Part shown: one piece after another, positions 12,990-26,166 of the stretch
Layout: each line of letters starts with the position of its first letter
How positions within the stretch are numbered: position 1 is the first letter of the stretch
Assembly: GCA_021209875.1 (NCBI GenBank)
Contig: JAGYVD010000009.1
Span: 3,286,001 to 3,350,000, forward strand
DNA: 64,000 nucleotides
Source of the DNA: Rosellinia necatrix
Lineage: Eukaryota; Ascomycota; Sordariomycetes; Xylariales; Xylariaceae
Direction of reading: 5' to 3'
The notes under the pieces: model-generated
The model's input: only the letters and a program-made list of their open reading frames with translations
The model's database searches: none
Told to the model about the DNA's origin: nothing
Position numbers and translations under genes: made by a program

Positions 12990-15900
12990 ATTAAATAATA
13001 TTATTAACTTAATAATAATTTTTATTTAATATAGCTGTTTTTAATTTTTTTAAAAAAAAAAGCCGACGATAATAACATGCTGCTAAACTAAAAATATAAC
13101 TTTTTGTTTAAATTTTACTACTGTTTTAATAAACTATATGTTAATTTAGTTTTTTTTTTTAAAAATATAAAAAAAAAGTGCTATAAGCAGTATTTTTTAG
13201 CCGGCGCTAAAAAAACAAAAATAATATATTTTGCTTTTTTTTTGCTTTTTTTTTGCTATTTTTTAATATATTTTTTAATAGTTTTATAAGCAAACTTATA
13301 ACGTTTTTTTTATTTTCTGCTGCTAATTTTTTTTTTTTGCTTAACTGTTTTTTTATTATAAAAATATTGCTATTATTACAGCTTAAAAAAATAAACAGTT
13401 TTTTTGTTTTTTTTTTAATAATATAAAAGCTATTATTTAATAAATCGTTAAAAAAGATTTTATAAATATTTTTATTATAAGCTTTTTTATATTAGCTTTT
13501 TTATAGCAAATTAATATTAAAACATTAATTTTTTAGTTTAAAATTATTAATAAAACGCGGGCTAATAAGCCTAATAATACTGTTATAACAAAAGCTCTAC
13601 AGGATTTTTTATTAAAATTTAATTATATTGTTTTAATATTAATATTATTAAAGCTAAATAATATAAAAATTTTTAAACTTTTTTTTAAACTTTTAAATAT
13701 ATAAGTTTTAATTTTATTAACGATTGCTTTTATAGTTTTATTTTATTATTATATTTTTATTATTACGTTAGTTTTTTTTAAAGTTTTTTTAATATATAAT
13801 ATAACTTTTCGGTTTTTTTTTTATTAGCTGTTTATTTTTAAGTTTTTTTAGTTTTTATTTGCTTTTTATATTATATATTTTTAATAAAACTTATTAATAG
13901 CGTTTTATTTATAGTTTGCTCTGCTTTCGCTTTTATAATAACTTTATTTTGTTTTTGCTGCAGCATATAAATATTAACGTTTTAAATTTAAAACAGTTTT
14001 AAATAGCTATTTTGTTTTTTTTTTTTGTTGTTTTTTTTTAATAAAATAATATTATTTGTTTTATTATCGTGTTATTTATTAACTAAGTCCTGTTTTTTTA
14101 GCCCAGGTTATATAAGCTGTAATAATAAAATATAAAAAACAAAGAAAATATTATATTGTTTTAAAAGCTGTACAGCTATTAATTGTTAATAAACTTTAGT
14201 TATTTTAAAAAAGCTAATTTATTTGTCTGCTAGTTTTAAAAAAAGTTATATTATTTATATATTTTTAATATTAATTTATATTTTATTTTTAGCTTTATAA
14301 ATTAAAATATTTAAGCAGTATATATCTGCTAAAATAATATATTAGTTTTAAGTTTTATTTATAAACGTTTTAGCTTTTTTTATTATTTTTTAAATTTTAT
14401 TAATTATATTTTTTGCTGCTAAAAATTTGTTTTATTAAGTTTTTATTTTATATTTAATAAAGTTTTTAAAAAGTTTTATATTTATTAAAAAAATATTAGT
14501 TGTAGTTAATAAAGAATAAACTAAATCTAGTTGTTTTTAAAGTCTGGTTATTTATTATAAATTTATTAAATAATAGCTAGTTTATTTAATTATTTTAATA
14601 ATAGCTATAATATATTTAAAAATATTATTTTATTATAACGTTAATTATTTTTATTTAATTATTAGTTTTTAAATAATATGTTATTAATGTTTTAAACTAC
14701 GTGTTTAGTTTATAATTTAGTTTTTTTAAAATATAAATATAAATTAAAATCTTTTGTTTAAAATTATAATTTTAAAGCTTTATATAGCCGGAATATTTTT
14801 AATATAAAAATTTTGTAAATATAGTTGTTTTTATATTTAAAACAGCTATAAAATGTTTTATTTTAATAAGCTTGTTTATTATTATTAATATATATTAATA
14901 TTTTATTTTATTTTATTAACAAGCTAGTAATAGCTTAATATAATTTATTAATATGTTTGCTTATAGTTTAAAAATATTAGTAAAAATTTTAAAATTTTAT
15001 TAATATTATTTAAAAGTTTTAGTTTTTAATAAAAATAGCAGCTTTTAATAAATATAGCTATATTTTATAATATATTAAATTAAATATATGTTTTTTAAAG
15101 CAGGTTTTATATTTTAAACCTGCTAAAATAACTTGCTAGCGCTGCGGTATAAGTTTAGTTAATAATTTTAGTTTGTACTACTTTATAGTTTAAAATAAAA
15201 ACCTGGCTTTTTATATATATTTGTTTTTTTTTTATTTTATAGTTTATTAAACTTATTTAAAAAATTTTTTTTAAATAACAGGATAAAAAGTAAGCCTGTA
15301 GTAATTTAATAGCTTTTATTATTTTATAAACTGTTTAAAAATATTTATAAGCTTTATTTATTAATATATTTGTTATTTTTTATTAATAAATATATATAAT
15401 TTTATAAAAAGCTTGGTTTTTTTTTTTTTATTTGTTTTTTAAAAGCAATATTTATAACCGGTTTATAAGCCGGTTGTTTTTAAGTCTGTTTTTTTTTGCT
15501 GGTCGGTTGTTTAGTTTTTAAAATAAAATATTAAAAACAGTAGTTTTATAGCCCGGTTTATATATAATTTAAAACTTAAAGTTATTAAAAAATTCCGACT
15601 AGCGAACTTATTTTTAATTTAAAAGTTTTATAGTAATAAAATATTAAAAGCTTTTATAGTTTATAATTATTTTTATTATATTTTTGCAGCTTTATAGTTT
15701 TAGTTGTTATTTTTTAAAAGCTTTTATAATAGCAAATAGTTTTTTATTATAAATTTTATAGTTGTATTTTATAAAAATATGTTTTATTTAAAAAAAAACG
15801 ATTAAATATTATTTTTTTATTAGTCTGTTTTAATATAAAACCTTTTTTAATATTTAATTTAAAGCATTTATTTTTATAGTAGTTTTATATATTAAGTTAT

Positions 15901-18900
15901 AATAAGCTAAAATAAATGCTTTTATAAAAGCTTTTTTTAATTTTTTAAACGCTGTTATTTTATTTATTAATAGCAAGCCTGGCTAGCTATACTTATTTAT
16001 TAACTTTATTAAAAAGCAGGCGATTAAAAAAAAGCTTTAGATAAAACAGCAGTAATAGTTTATAAAGCTAATAAACTGCTGTAAATTTTTTAACGTTTAT
16101 AGTAGTTTTTATTTTTTAATTGCTTATATTTTTATTAAGTTTATGCTGATTTTATTTATAAATATTATAAAGCTAAAATATTTTATTTTAATAATATTAA
16201 ATTTATATTTAATAATATTTATAATAAGTTCTGCTTTAATTAATTTTATAAATATATTGTGTATATGTTGCTTATGTTTTTTTATAAGTTGTTATAAATT
16301 AATATATTATTTAAGTATATAATAGCAGATTTATTTAATATATTAAAAATACGCTGTTTATATAATATTAAAATAAGCTCAAAGTTTTTATTATATTAAA
16401 ATTAGCTATTAAATATTTAAATAAGCTTAGCTTAATAATAAACGCTGTTTTTTATTTATTGCTAGAGGCGATTTAAAAACAGTTAAATACTGCTGTAATA
16501 TTTAGTTTTATATAAATTTTAGTTTTATATAATATATTTAAAGTTTTTATATTAAAAAAATCAGGTAGCAATTTTTAATTGTAATATTATTTAGTTTGTT
16601 ATAATTTATATAAACTTTAATGTTTTTTTTAAGTTTTTTAGCTAGTAATATAAGCGCAGCTGCTAATAAATTGTTTAGCTTAATAAATTTTTTATTAAAT
16701 GTTTATTTAAATATTTTTATATAATAAATAGTTTTTATTATAATATTAGCTTTATTTAATAATTTAATAATATTATTTTAAATATTAAATTTATTTTATA
16801 ATTAAAAAGTCTATATAGTAGTAGTTTTTTATGTTTATTAGCAAAAAACGTTAATAAAGTTATAATATTTTTTAATAGTTTAATATAAATTTTATTTTTA
16901 ATTATAAGTTTTTTTTTTAAATATTTTTATATATTTTTATTTTTATTTTTTAAGTTATAGTATTTTTATATTTAATTATAATAGCTTTTAAGTTATTTTA
17001 GTATTATTATTTTTTAGCTAGGTTTTTTTTAAAAATATATTAGATTATTTTTAAAAGTATATTTATTATTAATACGTTTATTAAATATTATATTTTATTG
17101 CTTTTTTTTTTAGCTTTTGTTGCTTATATTATATTTATAACTTTAATAAACTTTTTATTATTATATATTTAATTTAAATGCTTAGTATTTTATATAACAG
17201 CAGAAAATTAAAAGCGTTAAAAAGTTATATAGTTTTTAGTCTAATAATTATTTATTTTTTTATCAATAGTTTTTTTAAACGTAATATATTAAGTTTAAAC
17301 TTTTATATTTCTGCTATTTCTTTGTTTTTAATTTATAAAATCTTTTCTGTTTAATTAATATCGGGGTTATATTAGCGCAGCTATAATAATTTTAATATAA
17401 TATTTAAGCTTAATAAAAGCTATACGTATAATAAAATTTTTTTAATATGTTTAGCTAGCATATATTTTATTTTATAATATTTAATTATTATTTCTGCTAA
17501 TATTCCGTTTATAAGTTAAAGCAGTTTTAATTATAAAGTTTAAATTAAAAAAAGTTATATAATAATATAAAGTTTATATTAATAAAATTAAATAAAAATA
17601 TTTTAAATTAATTAATGTTTTAAATAAAATTAGCTTTTAATTATTATATTATATATTAGTTTTAAAACTTAAAAATATATTAAGTTTTATTATTTTTATA
17701 TATAAGTTTTTATTTTTATTTTTATATATATTTTTTTATTTTTAGCTGTATTTTTTATTAAAGCTTATTTATTTTTAAACTAACTAAGCTTTTGTTTATT
17801 TAAATAGCCCTTTTAATTAAAACTTTTTGCTAGCTTATAAAAACAAGCATATATATAATAGCTAGTTTTTTATAATATTTATAAAACTTTTTTAGTTTTG
17901 TTTTATTTTTTTGTTTTTATAATAAGTTTTTTAAGTAAAGCTTTTTAATTTTATTTAAATTTATTAAATTATTTTTATATATAGTATTATTTTATTGTTA
18001 ATTTACTAATATAAAAAAATATTATATTATAAAACTTTTTATTTATTATATTATTAAATAGTTTTTAAAAAGTTTAATTTATCGATTTATTTTATTTAAT
18101 ATTAGTTAGCTTATTTATAATATTAAAACGTTTTAAAGCTTTTTGTTTATTTTAAATTTTAATGCTTTAATTTGCTGCTTTTTAAATTTTTATTTTTATT
18201 TATTAATTAAATAAACTTAAAAATAAAATTAATAAATAAAAGCAATTTTTATATAAGTTGTTTAAAGTTTTTAATTATTTTAACGTATATATTTATTATA
18301 ATATAAATAATATTAAATATATATAATATTATTTTATAGTTAGTTTAAATTAATAATTATTTTATTATATCGTTTAAATTGCTAGTTATTATTTTTATTT
18401 AAGTTTAAATATAAACATACGTTATTTTTTAAATTGTAAACATATATATAATATTTTATTAAACAAAATAAAAATATAGTTTAATTAAACATTAGTTTAA
18501 TATATATTAACAATTGCTAATTAATATATTTAGCTTGTTGTTTAAATAAGTTAGTTTTAATTTATTAAAAATAATAGCTTATTAATTTAAAATTAATATA
18601 ACGTTATTTTAACGTTTATTAGCTATAGATTTTATAGTAGTATAACGTTAATTTAAAAGTTTAATTATATAGTTATATTAATTTAATATTTAATTTGTTT
18701 TGTTAGCATATTATTAAGTTATTATTATTAGTTTATATTTTTATAATTAAATTAATAATTTTAGTTTTTAAAAACTAAAGTATTATTTTTAGTTAAACTT
18801 ACGCGTTTTAATTAAAACTAATATAGTTTATTAAAACTTTTATTAATATAATATTATTAGCGTTTTATTATAAGTTTAAAAATTTTTATAGCAGAATAAA

Positions 18901-19102
18901 CATAATATATTTTAAAAAAAGCTAGTATATTAATAAATATTAAGTTAAAGCTTAACTTTAGTAATAATATAATAATAATAAAGCAATAGGCTGTAAGCAA
19001 AAAGCAGGTTTTAAAGCTTAAGTATAGTTTATAATAATTTATTTAGTTTAAAGCAGTAGTATAGCTAAAGTTTTATAAATTTTATAAATAAATATAATAA
19101 AC
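12990..19102. other. Interior of element E to the right of A1; no intact gene
   Basis: This continues element E after the A1 target duplication. It is very AT-rich throughout, with residual C in GCT and ACG contexts and stop codons in all frames. The longest open frame (13104-13289, plus) is a Phe/Lys/Tyr-rich product of base composition, not a gene. Relic retrotransposon coding sequence must lie here, but I could not recognise individual domains by eye. Confidence 0.8.
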
Positions 19103-19266
19103 TATTATAGTTTATATTACTAATAGTTCTAAAAATAACTTATGTTATTATATAAAAAGGGAAAGTTTTTTACTTGGTCAGTCGCCAGCTACTCGCTTTT
19201 TTTTTATATATAGTATTCTGGCCCGTGCCCTAGTGGGGTCCTTAGGTTAGAACTAGTTCCGTGACA
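19103..19266. repeat. Right LTR of element E
   Basis: About 164 bases ending GTGACA, followed by the duplicated target AATTT. The inner 50-60 bases are heavily converted to AT; the outer 110 bases are well preserved. Comparison with 4434-4595 shows almost only C/T and G/A differences plus a small poly-T length change. Confidence 0.88.
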
Positions 19267-19271
19267 AATTT

Positions 19272-20849
19272 TACATGTACTATACTTCTAAGCAGTCAAC
19301 CTAGGTGAGCGTATATCTAGTCAGAGTGTAAAGGTTATCTCCTGAAAATATAAGGAGACCTAAGCTATGTACCAGAACCCGTCTGCTGCATCGCTGTGAT
19401 AGAAATAAGGAATACTGCATATATTAATTCTCCCTCTTATCTAATCCATGTCAGGCATGGGGTGTTGCCAGGACATAACGGACTTTATTGTTAACTAACC
19501 CCGATTCCTATTAAGACCTAACATCCCAATGGATGTTTAAGACGGTCCGCAACTCCCCGTACACTCGCTGCACATTGTCCTGGCCCCATTCTTACTACCC
19601 CATACTTGTAGGATCCTGGCAGCTAAGAACTTCGGGTTTGCTTGGATAGGCCCACTAGGGTCTTTGTAGCTCACGTTGGGATTATGCACTACCAGGTATG
19701 GCGTGGTTGCTGACTGCAATACTCATTGGTCAGACTAAGCATAAAAGAATAACAAAAAAGCCACTATCCTGAGGGTTATGGGTATGGTGCGCGGTTAATC
19801 GTAGTATTCCCGGTTCGGCTTTCGACCCTGAATAAGGTAGCAAGGAAAGCGAGTTGCTGCCAGTTTTAGGATATGGTATAGAACATACCGCCGCGCTATT
19901 AGGGAGTGTAGCCATGTCAACTCATAGCTTGGGCCGTTTGTTAGGAAGTAATCGGATGAGAATCATGCCATAATATCGTTGAGACGGGCAAGTGTCTCTG
20001 CACTTTAGCAGATAATGTGTCAGGCTTAGAACTTTTGATGTTGCCTTCGCAGATGAATCATCTTTATTCATCTTGTTAGACACCCTCACTGCTGGATTTT
20101 AATTTGACATATCCGTCGGTGCTGAACCTAGAACCCTATATCATCGCCACGCTTGCTCCCTTGTTTATTACCATTATAGGTGTAAGTAAGGCTATATAAC
20201 CCTAGGCATATGAAGCTTGGATGGCACTGAAACTGCAGCACTAGAATAAGTACATGTAATTTTGTGCTATGCAACTCGCGTTGTTACCCTCGCGGGATCA
20301 TCAGATTGAGTGGAGAATCTGCATGGGCTAAACCAGTTTAGGATAGATCTATAATGTGATTATATAGCGAGAAACGGCTAACGCTGATCCGAACCGATGC
20401 GAGATATACGAGCAAATGTCAAGAGCATGGGTTGAAAACTGAGTGGGTCTTGACACACTTGCATAGGTTGTTGGAGGCTGGTCCAACCCAGGCGTGGATT
20501 CTGTTCAGAAAGCGAAGTGTGTTCGGGAGGCTTCGGATTCCTTTATCACAATCTAGTGTGAACAGTCTCATATTTCTAATAATACTCTGAGTATAGCTTC
20601 GCCACGATTCAAATATGATGGCAATGCGACTTAGCCTTCGAAAATTCATACCTAATGCCGCGTTGACTCTATAAGCAGATCTTTTAAAAGCTAACGTGCC
20701 CCAAGTACCACCGAACATTCAAGATTTATGCAACCGATTGAACTTGCTAGGTGATAACGCGACGTTCTTGGGAATTTTCTTCTTGATATATTATTTGAAA
20801 CGATTCCATGCTTGTATCGACTTTTCGACTGGGACATACAGCTCGCGAT
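19272..20849. other. Intergenic host DNA upstream of the RTA1-like gene
   Basis: Normal composition resumes immediately after the target duplication of element E. Minus-strand open frames at 19537-19719, 19730-19915, 20419-20718 and 20691-20897 show no domain, no codon pattern typical of the real genes here and no splice partners, so I do not call them. The last few hundred bases should contain the promoter of the RTA1-like gene, but I see no clear TATA box. Confidence 0.55.
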
Positions 20850-21821
20850 ATGGCTGAAGAAGCATCGTGCACTATAGAGACATGCGATGTGTCCCAATCA
20901 TGGTACGGCTATCAACCAAATCTAGGCATCAACATTTTCTTCGTCGTTGTCTACAGCATCTTAGCTCTATACTGCCTCATAGTCGCTGTGTGGAAGCGCA
21001 GCTGGCTTACCTATACAATTTCTATCCTGATTGGATCTTTACTTGAACTTGTTGGTTATGTGGCGCGAATTGCAGGCCATAATGATCCCTGGTTCTCTAC
21101 TGGATGGATTCTCCAATATTCTATCATCACTTTTGCTCCTGTTCTCATGAGCGCAGCGTAAGCTACCACGTTTCTTCTCGTGAAATGCTACTATTATCTC
21201 CATCCCTGCGGAGGTGTCGCTTATAAGTCTTATAGCCTTTATGTTTGTATCGGACGTATATCCGACTTTTTAGGCCGAGGCGCCTTCAACATACGTCCGA
21301 GACTATACTCACGGGTCTTTATTCCTTGCGATGCCATCGCGTTGGTAGTGCAAGGTGCTGGAGGCGCCGTTTCCGTCACCGAAAGCGTTACGATGGCGGG
21401 AGTGACCCCTGGAGCGGCAATCGTCATTGCTGGATTGACTTTCCAGCTCCTCTCCCTCTCCATTTTCTTCGTTTTGTTTGCAGCCGTTCTCTGGCCCAGC
21501 AAAATTTGGCATCCTAAGTCGTCCGCCTTGCCCATACGCCAAGCAAAACGTCTTCGGACATTTGCCATCTGTATAATAACCGCCATTATCTTAATTATCG
21601 GTCGATCAGCATTTAGGGTTGCAGAATTATCCGAGGGCATCCGGGGTGCTCTAATCCACGACGAGTTGCTGTTCATCATTTTCGACGGCCTGCCAGTATT
21701 GATTGCCACCCTGATTATTGTTACTGCCCACCCAATTTTCATGCTCCAGACGGATCAGGATTATATGTGTGGAAAGCTCAACAGTTATGGAATGGCACTC
21801 TTGTCGGGAACTACAGCTTAG
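20850..21821 (+). CDS. RTA1-family seven-transmembrane protein (lipid-translocating exporter-like)
   Basis: Exons 20850-21157 and 21236-21821 give 297 residues, the usual family length. The 78-base intron has a GTAAGC donor and a TATAG acceptor, and splicing restores the frame inside the third helix region (SAALYVCIGR). Hydrophobic segments lie near residues 27-46, 52-73, 85-106, 126-147, 162-189, 211-226 and 246-267. Family marks include YGYQPN at 19-24, LLELVGYVAR at 64-73, the QGAGG turn at 142-146, GRSAFRVAE at 225-233 and a D-rich DELLFIIFDGLP in the last helix. The yeast relatives RTA1, RTM1 and RSB1 act in resistance to membrane-active compounds and in long-chain-base export; which substrate this one handles cannot be told. 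I prefer the ATG at 20850 over the in-frame one at 20808 because the upstream 14 residues look unlike the family. A GH78 gene follows on the same strand. Confidence 0.88.
21158..21235 (+). other. Intron of the RTA1-like gene
   Basis: Donor GTAAGC follows GCGCAGC and acceptor TATAG precedes CTTTATG. Unspliced reading ends at an in-frame stop at the donor itself. The 78-base length and phase 2 junction fit a fungal intron, and the joined protein matches the family across the splice. Confidence 0.88.
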
Positions 21822-23520
21822 AGCTAGGAGATAAACCATTTTATTAGCACGGCGGTTCGACGGAGCCCATGGTTTCTATGTAATACGTGGCAACACCTCC
21901 TACCCTATTTCCTACATTTGCATATTTCCCTACTTTTATTTTGATAGAAGATAGAGATAATACGCTCAATACCATAGGATTATTTTAACATCGTTTTTAA
22001 TAAACTTAACATATCTAGCTGATTTCTATGGACATGTGGCTAGGTGCTTGATATAAATAAATAAGAAACTCTGAATCACACCTTGTATTTCTGAACATCT
22101 AATACTTTTATAGTGGCACTTGAAGTTAAGGACCGCGTCTATCAATTCCGACGCCGCTAAGCTGCCACTCACACCTAGTGTCAGTTATGCCCTCGAAGAG
22201 GCAATTCTCAATTTCCACAATTGTCCATCAAGGTCTTCATCCCCTGAAGCCAAGTTTATGAAACTCAACAACTTAAAGCATTTGTAATGGAAGTTCTAGA
22301 ATCAACTTTTCTCTTGAGTCAGCATTAATGGATAAGGGAGCTCAAAGATAAAACAACATATCTGCTTCTTTAGCATTGCTTTCTTAGGACAGACATTTTA
22401 TCTTAATAATAAGCATTTTTAACTAAAAGAACATGACGACTATTCTTAATTAGCAGACAAGTTTGAATATACTTCAGAGATGATAACCTGTTCTAGGGGT
22501 CTGGTGTCGGAGCACTGAATCCATCACCATAAACGCACCTCGCTGCTGGCTGAGCATATGCAGTGTTCCAGGGAAACGACGCATTTAATCCTAGTCCAGA
22601 TTCAACAGTATATTTGGCACCCCGCGACATTTAGGCATTATTATATGGAGTCTTAATATTAGCCGGGATTGATATGCAAGGTATTTGTATAATGAATAAC
22701 TACGCTGAAAGAGCCGTTCGTCATTACTATTTAGCGTGGCTCACAAGGGTAGCCCGCCCGGTAGTGCTACCAGGTGGCAGATGTAATCGGCGTATTCAAG
22801 TCAAGAAAGGCATAAGCCTAGTACTGTATCTAAGCTGGTTGCTGGATAGCAGGGAGCCCATCACTCCATTTCAAATATATCGTCTTTTTACGTCCAAGAT
22901 CTCTACTGAATGATGTATAGATTACATAACCAGTATTCCCATTGTTGGTTCTCAAGCGGTTCTAGCCTGTTTAGGGATTACCCCTATTTCCACCAATAGG
23001 ACCCATAATATTTACTCGTATTTTCTCGGGTTCTCTCGGGGCTGAATTTGGACATGCCTCACACGAGTAGGTACAGAGACCAAGGAACTAGTTATCCGAC
23101 TTCCGAACAACCCGAATTTTGGCTCCTAGTAACCGAACCTGCTAGCGCAAGTAAGAGTTGCCTCAAACAAAACGATTTGCCTGCACTTGTGGACTGACCA
23201 ATCAGATTGAGATAAAACCTCCATTGTCAGCCCTGCATTCACCAGGGTAAGCCATGGCCCATGGCTGTAACAGATTATGTGCAGCAAATCAGGGGATAGG
23301 TTTAAACTATCCGGCGTATATGTCGTATTACCATTCATCATATTCGGTCCATCAATAAAACTACCAATTTAAGGGTACCTACTAGTCTATAGGGGAGTTA
23401 GAATGTCCTAGAGTGTTGTATTCTAGGCTTCACAAGGCTCCGACGATATGACAGTACTTTAGACAAGGCCTTCAATAAGCCCGAGGGTGAGCTTTTATAG
23501 GTTTCATGTGGACTTAGGCG
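21822..23520. other. Intergenic region between the RTA1-like and rhamnosidase genes
   Basis: About 1.7 kb of host DNA without a supported gene. It must hold the 3' end of the RTA1-like transcript and the upstream control region of the rhamnosidase gene. Open frames at 22674-22913 (plus) and 23126-23341 (minus) have no domain or family resemblance. A moderately AT-rich stretch at 21940-22450 shows no transposon ends and no RIP-like extreme. Confidence 0.6.
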
Positions 23521-23530
23521 TATATATAAG
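23521..23530 (+). promoter_or_regulatory. TATA box of the rhamnosidase gene
   Basis: TATATATAAG lies about 135 bases upstream of the start codon chosen for the GH78 gene, a normal distance for a fungal core promoter. Confidence 0.5.
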
Positions 23531-23663
23531 TTCAACAGCTCTATGGTTATGCTGTTTGGACTTGAATCACAATTCATTATATTTCAAGATTCTGTTCACT
23601 CGACTACGGACACTGCTACCCCCCCCTCTATACCTAGTCTGATAAAAAGATCCTTTATAAATC

Positions 23664-26166
23664 ATGGTATCGCGCATGTTTGGTTTTCTGAATTTTGCCT
23701 CATTGGCAGTCAGTCAAGTCGTCCTCACGTCCTCGCATCGTCCCTATTTCCGTCACAATAGGTACTCGAACAGTTTGGCCACTAGCACCAACGAAACCAT
23801 AACATTAGACTCGATAGATGGCTCTGGAGTAGCTATCCTGGACTACGGCCATAGTGTTGAAGGAATCCCAACATTCGAGGTTGCTAGTGCCCAGGGTGAT
23901 ACCTCTGTTTTCGAAATAACGTACTCGGAGTCTCTAGCAGCTCTCGATAATTACATGGTGAAGTTACTCTTTCTCCTTTACCCAGAACTAGTATTGACTA
24001 ATTCAGTCTGATGGTCCACTTGTACTCGCGGGGGCAATGGATACGTACCGAGTCAATCGTTACAGCATCATCACCCCAGGGACCATTTCCAACCGCCTCA
24101 TTCAAGGAGGCTTCCGATATCAAAAACTTAACTTATCATCGAGCGGCACTCTTGTACTACGGAATGTTGGCGCTCGTTCGGCCATAGATACGACTCCTAT
24201 AACCGAGCTACCCGGGTCGTTTCAAAGCTCGGACGACCGGTTGAACGCGATTTGGTCCGTGGGAGCACGCACCATCCAAATGACAGAGATTTCTAAAGCT
24301 TCTGTTCCTGCTTTTGTCGAAGTAACATCGGAGGGCACCTGGGTTGAAAGTCTGGCACCCCAATCTCAGGGAAGCGCCGCAGCGACTAAACTATGGCAGT
24401 ATATTCTCACGTTTAGCGTCAAAGTTGCTGTAGGTGGGTTTGGTTTTCTGGTACTATCTGATACCTTAAATTCGGGTATATACCTAGCTTGCGATATCGA
24501 CCAGGGCACGATCACAGCCTATGCTGGCACAACGCCGATAAATGATGTCATCGAAATTGCTAATCTGCCAAGGAATCTCATAATGTCGTTAGGTATATGG
24601 CACAATGTCCGGGCATCGGTGGCCATTACTGATATCGTGGTGGCTATTGACGAAGTCGAGGTCATGAGAATTTCACAGCAAGTTCGACTTTTTGGCTCAT
24701 ATGGATTTGGCGCATCTTTCGGGCACCGGGCACTTTTCAGAAATCTTGCGGTTATCAGTCTAGCAGGAGAGACATTATATTCTCATCCATTAACTGATGA
24801 CAGCTTCCTGCCAGACTTCTTCCTGGGTGCAAACCCGCTGGACACGATCGTTGATGGCTCACGACGGGATCGCATTGCTTATGCGGGCGACCTTGATGTT
24901 GCTGGTGGCGCGACGTTGCGAAGCACCCATGGTCTCGAGTATTTTCTTGGGTCACTTGAGTTATTAGGCTCATACCAATCAACGACAGGCTTCTTTGTCC
25001 CGATTGCCAAGATCCAACAGAAACCATTACCGACGCCTCTAGATACAAACATCACGGGCTTGATTGGATATTCATTCAATATCCTGACAGCTGCGGCTAC
25101 GTTGTATATGCACACTGGCGATGTTGGTTTTGCGAGGGAGTGGGGGCTGAAGGCACAGAAGATGCTTGACTGGGCTGACTCTCAAACGCTCGAGAACGGA
25201 CTCCTCAATATCTCGGTCGCGAGCTTTGGAGGCGATTGGAATTATTACGATCCTCCTCAGGCTGGAGTCGTGGCAAAATTCAATGTTGCATACGCCTACT
25301 CCCTCCAAGAGTGCCTAAATCTGCTTGCAGACGGTGGAATCAACATCGCCGTATATCAAAGACGGCTCTCCGCGCTTCGCCAGGCGATTGATACGCAGCT
25401 GTGGAGCAATGATTTACAGGCTTACTATCTGTCAGAAAGTATTCCAGACGAATTCGGACAAGATTCTAATGCGCTAGCTATCCTAGCCGGGGTCAATCTT
25501 GATCCTGCACACTCCACCCAGACAATATTATCGACTTTGTCAAGAGACCTAATGACGGCTGCAGGACCTCTGGCCTTCTCCAATGGTGTTGTAAAATATG
25601 GATTTCAACGCGGTATAAGTCCATTCGCGTCCGCATACCATCTAAGAGCCGCACTTGACTCTGGGAATGGCACCGCTGCTTTAGAATTGCTCAACAAAGT
25701 CTGGCTTCCCATGGTTGACGAGAACAATGCCAATTACACGGGCACCATGTGGGAGTACCTTGACTCGGAAGGTAGACCGGGTCTCGGAATTGCTACTAGC
25801 TTGTGCCACGGCTGGTCTGCTGGGCCAACTACAGAGTTAAGTAAGTATGTGCTCGGTGCTATGCCTACGCGACCTGGATGGGTTGAATTCATGGTTGCAC
25901 CCTTGACACTGGGTCTTAGGGCTGCTGAGGGAAATGTTCCCACTAGGAGAGGATCTATATATGTGAAGTGGCGTTTTGACGATCAAGGCCTCCTCGGCAT
26001 CGTTATTGAGGCCCCTTTGGGAACAAAAGGCACCTTGTATCTGCCAAGGCCGTTACTTGTGTCCACTACCTCGTCGACTTTCAAGGTTAACAATATTGTC
26101 CAAAATAGTACCAGGTTCGAGGTTGTAGGAGGAACGCGATTTGAGTTAAAACAAACTTGTAACTAG
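23664..26166 (+). CDS. Secreted alpha-L-rhamnosidase, glycoside hydrolase family 78
   Basis: Exons 23664-23957 and 24007-26166 give 817 residues. GH78 enzymes remove terminal alpha-L-rhamnose from plant glycosides (flavonoid rhamnosides, saponins) and pectic chains. The N-terminus (MFGFLNFASLAVSQV) looks like a signal peptide. Residues 100-200 hold beta-rich N-terminal modules, and residues 205-345 a concanavalin-like insertion common in fungal members. The alpha/alpha-barrel follows with the family's acidic motif D381-GSRRD386-R...GD393. After it come W680-E681 and H699 in the stretch TMWEYLD...SLCHGW, where the catalytic base is expected; assignment of exact catalytic residues is by analogy. 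The C-terminal 90 residues form the usual beta domain. The 49-base intron (GTGAAG donor, branch-like CTAA, CAG acceptor) is well supported because the join gives LDNYMSDGP. The reading frame is intact despite nearby RIP blocks. Confidence 0.93.
23958..24006 (+). other. Intron of the rhamnosidase gene
   Basis: A 49-base phase-0 intron with GTGAAG donor, a CTAA branch-like site 10 bases before the end and ATTCAG acceptor. Without splicing the N-terminal exon stops at 24011. Confidence 0.88.

Larger units (their letters stand above)
4434..19266. mobile_element. Element E: RIP-degraded LTR retrotransposon, interrupted by A1
   Basis: The element is bounded by direct LTRs at 4434-4595 and 19103-19266. 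The LTR ends are TGTCAC and GTGACA, a 6-bp inverted pair. The flanking 5-bp duplication AATTT (4429-4433 and 19267-19271) is perfect. Removing A1 and its duplication leaves about 7.1 kb, a normal size for a full-length LTR retrotransposon. The interior is extremely AT-rich and every frame is full of stops, so I could not identify gag or pol motifs or assign copia or gypsy. A-rich, possible polypurine tracts lie beside both inner LTR edges, so orientation is unresolved. The host sequence on both sides was contiguous before insertion. Confidence 0.9.

Noticed and set aside
4500..19100. AT-rich DNA as a mitochondrial insertion, centromere or origin
   Set aside because: LTR pairs, target duplications and C-to-T/G-to-A differences between copies explain the block as RIP-mutated retrotransposons. 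Centromeric use cannot be excluded, but nothing in the sequence shows it.
20419..20897. Overlapping minus-strand open frames upstream of the RTA1-like gene
   Set aside because: No family resemblance and no splice sites that join them into a plausible protein; they overlap the RTA1-like start region on the opposite strand.
21239..21839. Minus-strand open frames opposite the RTA1-like exon 2
   Set aside because: They are shadows of a convincing seven-helix coding exon on the plus strand.
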